Source: Mammaliicoccus lentus (GTDB taxonomy: Bacteria; Bacillota; Bacilli; Staphylococcales; Staphylococcaceae). Taken from it: DNA of 64,000 nt. The stretch lies in the NCBI RefSeq assembly GCF_002902755.1, contig NZ_PPRS01000005.1, forward strand, positions 22,118 through 86,117, given 5' to 3'. Below the pieces are notes generated by a model. That model was not told the origin of the DNA. It made no database searches and was given only the letters and a program-made list of their open reading frames with translations. The position numbers and the translations under genes were made by a program. Within the stretch, counting starts at the first letter, position 1, and each line of letters starts with the position of its first letter. Positions 60,777 through 64,000 of the stretch are shown here, one piece after another.

Positions 60777-60810
60777 TTGTTAACGCTTACTACCTTAAAC
60801 GTTTTATAAT
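60777..60810 (+). promoter_or_regulatory. Promoter region of dhaKLM with cre-like and AAACGTTT sites
   Basis: A -10 TATAAT lies at 60805-60810. TTGTTAACGCTTACT (60777-60791) matches the cre consensus at 13 of 15 bases, and the palindrome AAACGTTT (60797-60804), the core of the mal operators, abuts the -10. No good -35 is seen. Control by CcpA and possibly MalR is inferred. Confidence 0.5.
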
Positions 60811-60848
60811 AGTATTGAGGTAATAGAATTCAATCGGGAGGTCATAGT

Positions 60849-61814
60849 ATGAAGAAATTAATGAAAGAAAAAACAAATTTTGTTGCTGATATGTTAAAAG
60901 GCATTGAAATAATGGATGATGCGGTTGAAATAATAAGTGAAAATGTAGTAGTAAGAAAAAAACTAAAAACAAAAGGTGTTGCTTTAGTTTCTGGAGGAGG
61001 TTCAGGCCACGAACCTGCTCATGCTGGTTATGTGGCAGAGGGTATGTTAGATGCAGCTGTATGTGGTGAAGTGTTTACATCTCCTACTCCTGATAAAATT
61101 TTAGAAGCAATCAAACATGTAGCTACAGATGAAGGTGTTCTTTTAATAGTGAAAAATTATGCAGGGGATGTAATGAATTTTGAGATGGCGCAAGAAATGG
61201 CTGAGATGGAAGGTATCTCTTGTGAGTCAATCGTGGTGAGAGATGATATATCTATCGAAAACATAGAAGATAGAAGAGGTGTGGCCGGAACAGTCTTAGT
61301 CCATAAATATGCAGGTTTCTTATCCGATAATGGATTCAATCTCGCTGATATAAAGAGTAGAACAGAAACATTTATCGAAAAGATAAGAACAATTGGTATG
61401 GCTATTTATCCTTGTTTAGTACCAACTACTGGTCAATACGGTTTTGATTTAAAAGAGAATCAAATGGAAATAGGAATCGGTATTCATGGTGAACGTGGTA
61501 TATATCAAGAGGACATTGAACCAATCGATGAAATTATTAAAAGGTTAATGCACGAATTAGAGAAAGAAATATCAGATAAAACATTAATCGTAATGATTAA
61601 TGGCATGGGTGCAACTCCAGATTCTGAATTAGCGATTGTTTCACATTACTTTAATGAATATGCTAAAGAAAATGAATTAAATATCGAAAAATATTTAATC
61701 GGTAATTATATGACAGCTTTAGATATGCAAGGTTTTTCTATTACTTTAGTACCTTATGATGATGAATATTGCGATGCTTTTGATGCACCGACAGAAAGTA
61801 AATATTTCGTATAG
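60849..61814 (+). CDS. dhaK: Dihydroxyacetone kinase subunit DhaK
   Basis: 321 residues. DhaK binds dihydroxyacetone covalently; the expected histidine is H213 in IGIGIHGERG. The binding loop SGGGSGHEPAHAGYV is at 48-62 and the VKNYAGDVMNFEMA stretch at 101-114. DhaL and DhaM follow, so phosphate comes from the PTS and not from ATP. GGAGGT precedes the ATG. It is slightly shorter than most DhaK proteins. Confidence 0.92.
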   Translation: MKKLMKEKTNFVADMLKGIEIMDDAVEIISENVVVRKKLKTKGVALVSGGGSGHEPAHAGYVAEGMLDAAVCGEVFTSPTPDKILEAIKHVATDEGVLLIVKNYAGDVMNFEMAQEMAEMEGISCESIVVRDDISIENIEDRRGVAGTVLVHKYAGFLSDNGFNLADIKSRTETFIEKIRTIGMAIYPCLVPTTGQYGFDLKENQMEIGIGIHGERGIYQEDIEPIDEIIKRLMHELEKEISDKTLIVMINGMGATPDSELAIVSHYFNEYAKENELNIEKYLIGNYMTALDMQGFSITLVPYDDEYCDAFDAPTESKYFV

Positions 61815-61826
61815 GAGGATTTATCC

Positions 61827-62402
61827 ATGGATGCAGATTTATTAACTAAAAAATTAAAAGATTTAAGAAATACTTTTGAACAAGAAGAACAACTTTTAAC
61901 GGACTTAGACAGAGCAATTGGTGACGGGGATCATGGCGTTAATATGCTGAGAGGTTTCAAAGCAGTTGACGAGAAAATTTCTGGGGATACGTTAAGTGAA
62001 GTTTTGAAATCAACAGGTATGACATTAATGAGTTCTGTAGGAGGGGCGTCTGGTCCACTCTATGGATTTAGTTTTGTGAAAATGTCCTCTCTTAACTATG
62101 ATGAAATTAATCAAGATAATTTGAAAGAATACATTGATGAATTTAAAAATGCTGTAGCAACACGAGGTAAAGTTTCTGGTGGCGAAAAAACGATGTATGA
62201 TGTGCTACAAAAAACATCTGAGTACTTAGAAAACAATCAATCTATAAGTAAAGAACAATTACAACAATTTGCAGATGATACGAAAGATTTAGAAGCTACT
62301 AAAGGTAGAGCAGCATATTTCAAAAAGGATTCAATTGGACATATCGATCCAGGTGCACAGAGTATGGTATTTGTATTGAATGCTTTAAGTGAGGATGTGT
62401 AG
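61827..62402 (+). CDS. dhaL: Dihydroxyacetone kinase subunit DhaL (ADP-binding)
   Basis: 191 residues. DhaL carries tightly bound ADP, which is recharged by DhaM and passes phosphate to the sugar on DhaK. The Mg-ADP aspartates are in LDRAIGDGDHGVNM (D28, D33, D35), and SVGGASGPLYGF and GKVSGGEKTMYDVL are typical. It lies 12 bases after dhaK with AGGAGG before the ATG. Confidence 0.93.
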   Translation: MDADLLTKKLKDLRNTFEQEEQLLTDLDRAIGDGDHGVNMLRGFKAVDEKISGDTLSEVLKSTGMTLMSSVGGASGPLYGFSFVKMSSLNYDEINQDNLKEYIDEFKNAVATRGKVSGGEKTMYDVLQKTSEYLENNQSISKEQLQQFADDTKDLEATKGRAAYFKKDSIGHIDPGAQSMVFVLNALSEDV

Positions 62403-62405
62403 AAA

Positions 62406-62780
62406 ATGACGACAATAGGAATTATTAGTCATAGTAAAGATATAGCACAAGGTGTGAAAGATTTGTTAGCACAAATGTCACCAGATGTAACAGTAATTGC
62501 TAAAGGCGGAAATAATGAAGGTGAGATAGGAACAAGTATCGATACAGTTAACGAAATCATCGATGAACTGACAGAAGATGCATTGTTATTTTACGATATT
62601 GGGTCAGCAGAAATGAATCTGGAAATGGCTATTGATTTATACGAAGGTGATTATAAATTATATAAAGTTGACGGGCCTATTGTTGAAGGAGCATTTCTAG
62701 CGAGCGTATCATTATCAACAGGAGCAACATTAGAAGAAGCAATTTCAAGCATTGAAAGGGAATTTTCTAAAAAATCTTAA
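62406..62780 (+). CDS. dhaM: PTS-type phosphotransferase subunit DhaM
   Basis: 124 residues, only the EIIA-mannose-like domain with the phospho-histidine H9 (GIISHSKDIAQG). It takes phosphate from HPr and gives it to the ADP on DhaL. The E. coli protein adds HPr- and EI-like domains, but the short form is usual in Gram-positives. It is three bases after dhaL. Confidence 0.92.
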   Translation: MTTIGIISHSKDIAQGVKDLLAQMSPDVTVIAKGGNNEGEIGTSIDTVNEIIDELTEDALLFYDIGSAEMNLEMAIDLYEGDYKLYKVDGPIVEGAFLASVSLSTGATLEEAISSIEREFSKKS

Positions 62781-62853
62781 AATGTGATCAAGTCAAAAAT
62801 ATAAAATGATATAATTGCTCTACTAATGATTTTACAAGGTGGAGAAATAAAAA

Positions 62854-63546
62854 ATGAAAATATCGAATCAGAAATTATATGAAAAAGTTGCAGATGTCAT
62901 CATATTTGATATTAACGAAGGTCGTATAAATCCTGGTGATCGATTACCGTCAATCAAAGCATTATCTGAGAGTTTTGGTGTTGGTCAAGCTACTATTAGA
63001 GAAGCATTGAATGCTTTACGAGCAATGGGATATGTCGATATTAAACATGGACAAGGAACTTTTGTTATAAATAGAGAAGAAACAAAATTTAATCTTGAAG
63101 CAATTAATGCTAATGTGGAAGACATCGAAAATTTATTAGAAGTACGTAATATAGTTGAAGTTGGTGTAGCAAGATTGGCAGCATCTAATCGTGATGAAAA
63201 TAATCTTAAGGAAATTGAAGCGGCACTTTTTGATATGAAAGTAGCAATTAAAAAAAATGAATTAGGAGAAGCTTCAGATTTAAGATTCCATCTTGCTATT
63301 GCTGATGCTTCAAATAATTACATGTTAAAACAGCTATTGCGCAATGTATCAGAATTAATGCAACATACTATGAAAGAAACAAGAAGAATATATTTATATA
63401 CAAAAAGCAAATCGATTGAGAAGCTCTATAATGAACATAAAGATATATACGAAGCTATAAAAAGTCAAAATAGTAAATTAGCTGAAGAAAAAATGGCATT
63501 TCATTTGTCTGAAGTTGAAAACGCAGTATTAAAACACATTAGATGA
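62854..63546 (+). CDS. GntR-family regulator, FadR/FCD subgroup
   Basis: 230 residues. The winged helix is LPSIKALSESFGVGQATIREALNALRAMGYVDIKHGQGTF (about 30-70); the all-helical FCD domain follows, with metal-binding histidines likely in RFHLAIAD and near NEHKDIYEAI. A TATAAT at 62810-62815 suggests its own promoter, so it may control dhaKLM or a gene past the window. The target is not shown by sequence. GGTGGAG precedes the ATG. Confidence 0.82.
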   Translation: MKISNQKLYEKVADVIIFDINEGRINPGDRLPSIKALSESFGVGQATIREALNALRAMGYVDIKHGQGTFVINREETKFNLEAINANVEDIENLLEVRNIVEVGVARLAASNRDENNLKEIEAALFDMKVAIKKNELGEASDLRFHLAIADASNNYMLKQLLRNVSELMQHTMKETRRIYLYTKSKSIEKLYNEHKDIYEAIKSQNSKLAEEKMAFHLSEVENAVLKHIR

Positions 63547-63597
63547 TGATTAATGATATTAAATAAAGCTTGAGACGAAACACTTGCTCAATAAACC

Positions 63598-63632
63598 GAA
63601 AGAGGCCGAGACATTTGTCTCGGCCTCTATTC
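63598..63632 (+). terminator. Terminator after the GntR gene
   Basis: AGAGGCCGAGACA (63601-63613) pairs with TGTCTCGGCCTCT (63616-63628), a 13-base-pair stem with a two-base turn, followed by ATTCGTT. The stem is strong although the T-run is short. Confidence 0.78.
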
Positions 63633-63658
63633 GTTATATATACTATTTATAAAAATAA

Positions 63659-63690
63659 AAAGCGATAAGCTTCAGGATGCTTATCGCTTT
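63659..63690. terminator. Second hairpin after the GntR gene
   Basis: AAAGCGATAAGC (63659-63670) pairs perfectly with GCTTATCGCTTT (63679-63690), eight-base loop, ending in TTT. On the minus strand it runs into TTTATTTTT, so it works better for a gene or transcript coming from the right. Confidence 0.7.
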
Positions 63691-64000
63691 GGGTATGTAT
63701 AACCCATCCGTTCCATTTCATAATCATATATAAAGACTTCTCACAGTAAAATAATAAACTGTAACTTATCATTGCAATAATGAAAAAGCTTATTACAATT
63801 TAATATTTGTATATTAAGTATAAGGTCCCTTCAAGAGTTTAGCAATATTAATTATTAAAAAAATAATATCCAAATTACACCGAATAAATAGATTTTATAT
63901 AAATAATAAAATCATACATTACAAATCGTCAGAAACTTCAAAATATATAGATATTTTATGATATAATATTTCTAATTTCTTATATTAAGGGGGCTATTAT
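63691..64000 (+). promoter_or_regulatory. Upstream region of a gene starting past the window end
   Basis: The last 310 bases hold no reading frame of note. A TATAAT lies at 63962-63967 with only a poor -35 before it, and AAGGGGG (63987-63993) is a strong ribosome binding site, so a gene most likely starts within a few bases after position 64000. Confidence 0.6.

Overview
This is a low-GC, AT-rich chromosomal segment from a Firmicute, and it reads as Staphylococcaceae (Staphylococcus or a close relative such as Mammaliicoccus). The main reasons are the nreABC-narT nitrate module, a staphylococcal-type molybdenum cofactor cluster with moaC turned around, a FemX/FmhB-type peptidoglycan bridge enzyme next to an RND exporter, and the S10-spc-alpha ribosomal block. 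Genus is an inference from gene order and protein resemblance; no search was run. I see no rRNA, tRNA, CRISPR array, prophage or insertion sequence.

Layout. 1-4150: the end of narI, the oxygen/nitrate sensory system nreABC, and the nitrate transporter narT. 4344-10466: Moco synthesis (moeB, moaB, moaC on the minus strand, moeA, mobB, moaE, moaD, mobA, moaA), which supplies the cofactor of the nitrate reductase encoded just upstream. 10535-28410: a mixed housekeeping region with an extended SDR enzyme, a Bcr/CflA exporter, femX, an RND exporter, an aminotransferase, a YbaK-type deacylase, an AEC transporter, glcU-gdh, a GNAT enzyme, topB and a purine permease behind a PurR-type double PurBox, plus several small membrane proteins. 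28723-42831: the long ribosomal block rpsJ to rplQ with secY, adk, infA and rpoA. 43196-47524: ecfA1-ecfA2-ecfT-truA, then rplM-rpsI behind their own promoter and leader. 47840-53210: small stand-alone genes (methyltransferase, DinB protein, zinc-ribbon microproteins, GNAT, alcohol dehydrogenase) and a MarR-YhgE pair. 53456-60659: a maltose/maltodextrin operon (msmX-malE-malF-malG-malR-malA). 60849-63546: a PTS-dependent dihydroxyacetone kinase (dhaKLM) and a GntR/FadR regulator. The window ends in front of a gene whose ribosome binding site is just visible.

How it works together. Oxygen loss and nitrate are read by NreB and NreA, NreC should switch on nar genes, NarT brings nitrate in and exports nitrite, and the Moco cluster builds the cofactor for NarG. 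The mal and dha operons are neighbouring carbon-use modules with cre/MalR-like sites at their promoters.

Several genes are shorter than 60 codons: rpmD, rpmJ, a 55-residue coiled-coil protein and a 43-residue CxxC protein. Many starts were moved inward to a codon with a good ribosome binding site. The most noteworthy non-coding signals are a 41-base tandem hairpin repeat at two loci 48 kb apart, a structured element upstream of narT, paired inverted repeats in the marR promoter, and structured leaders before infA, rplM and dhaK. I found no convincing wholly new multi-gene system; the novelty here is mostly regulatory.
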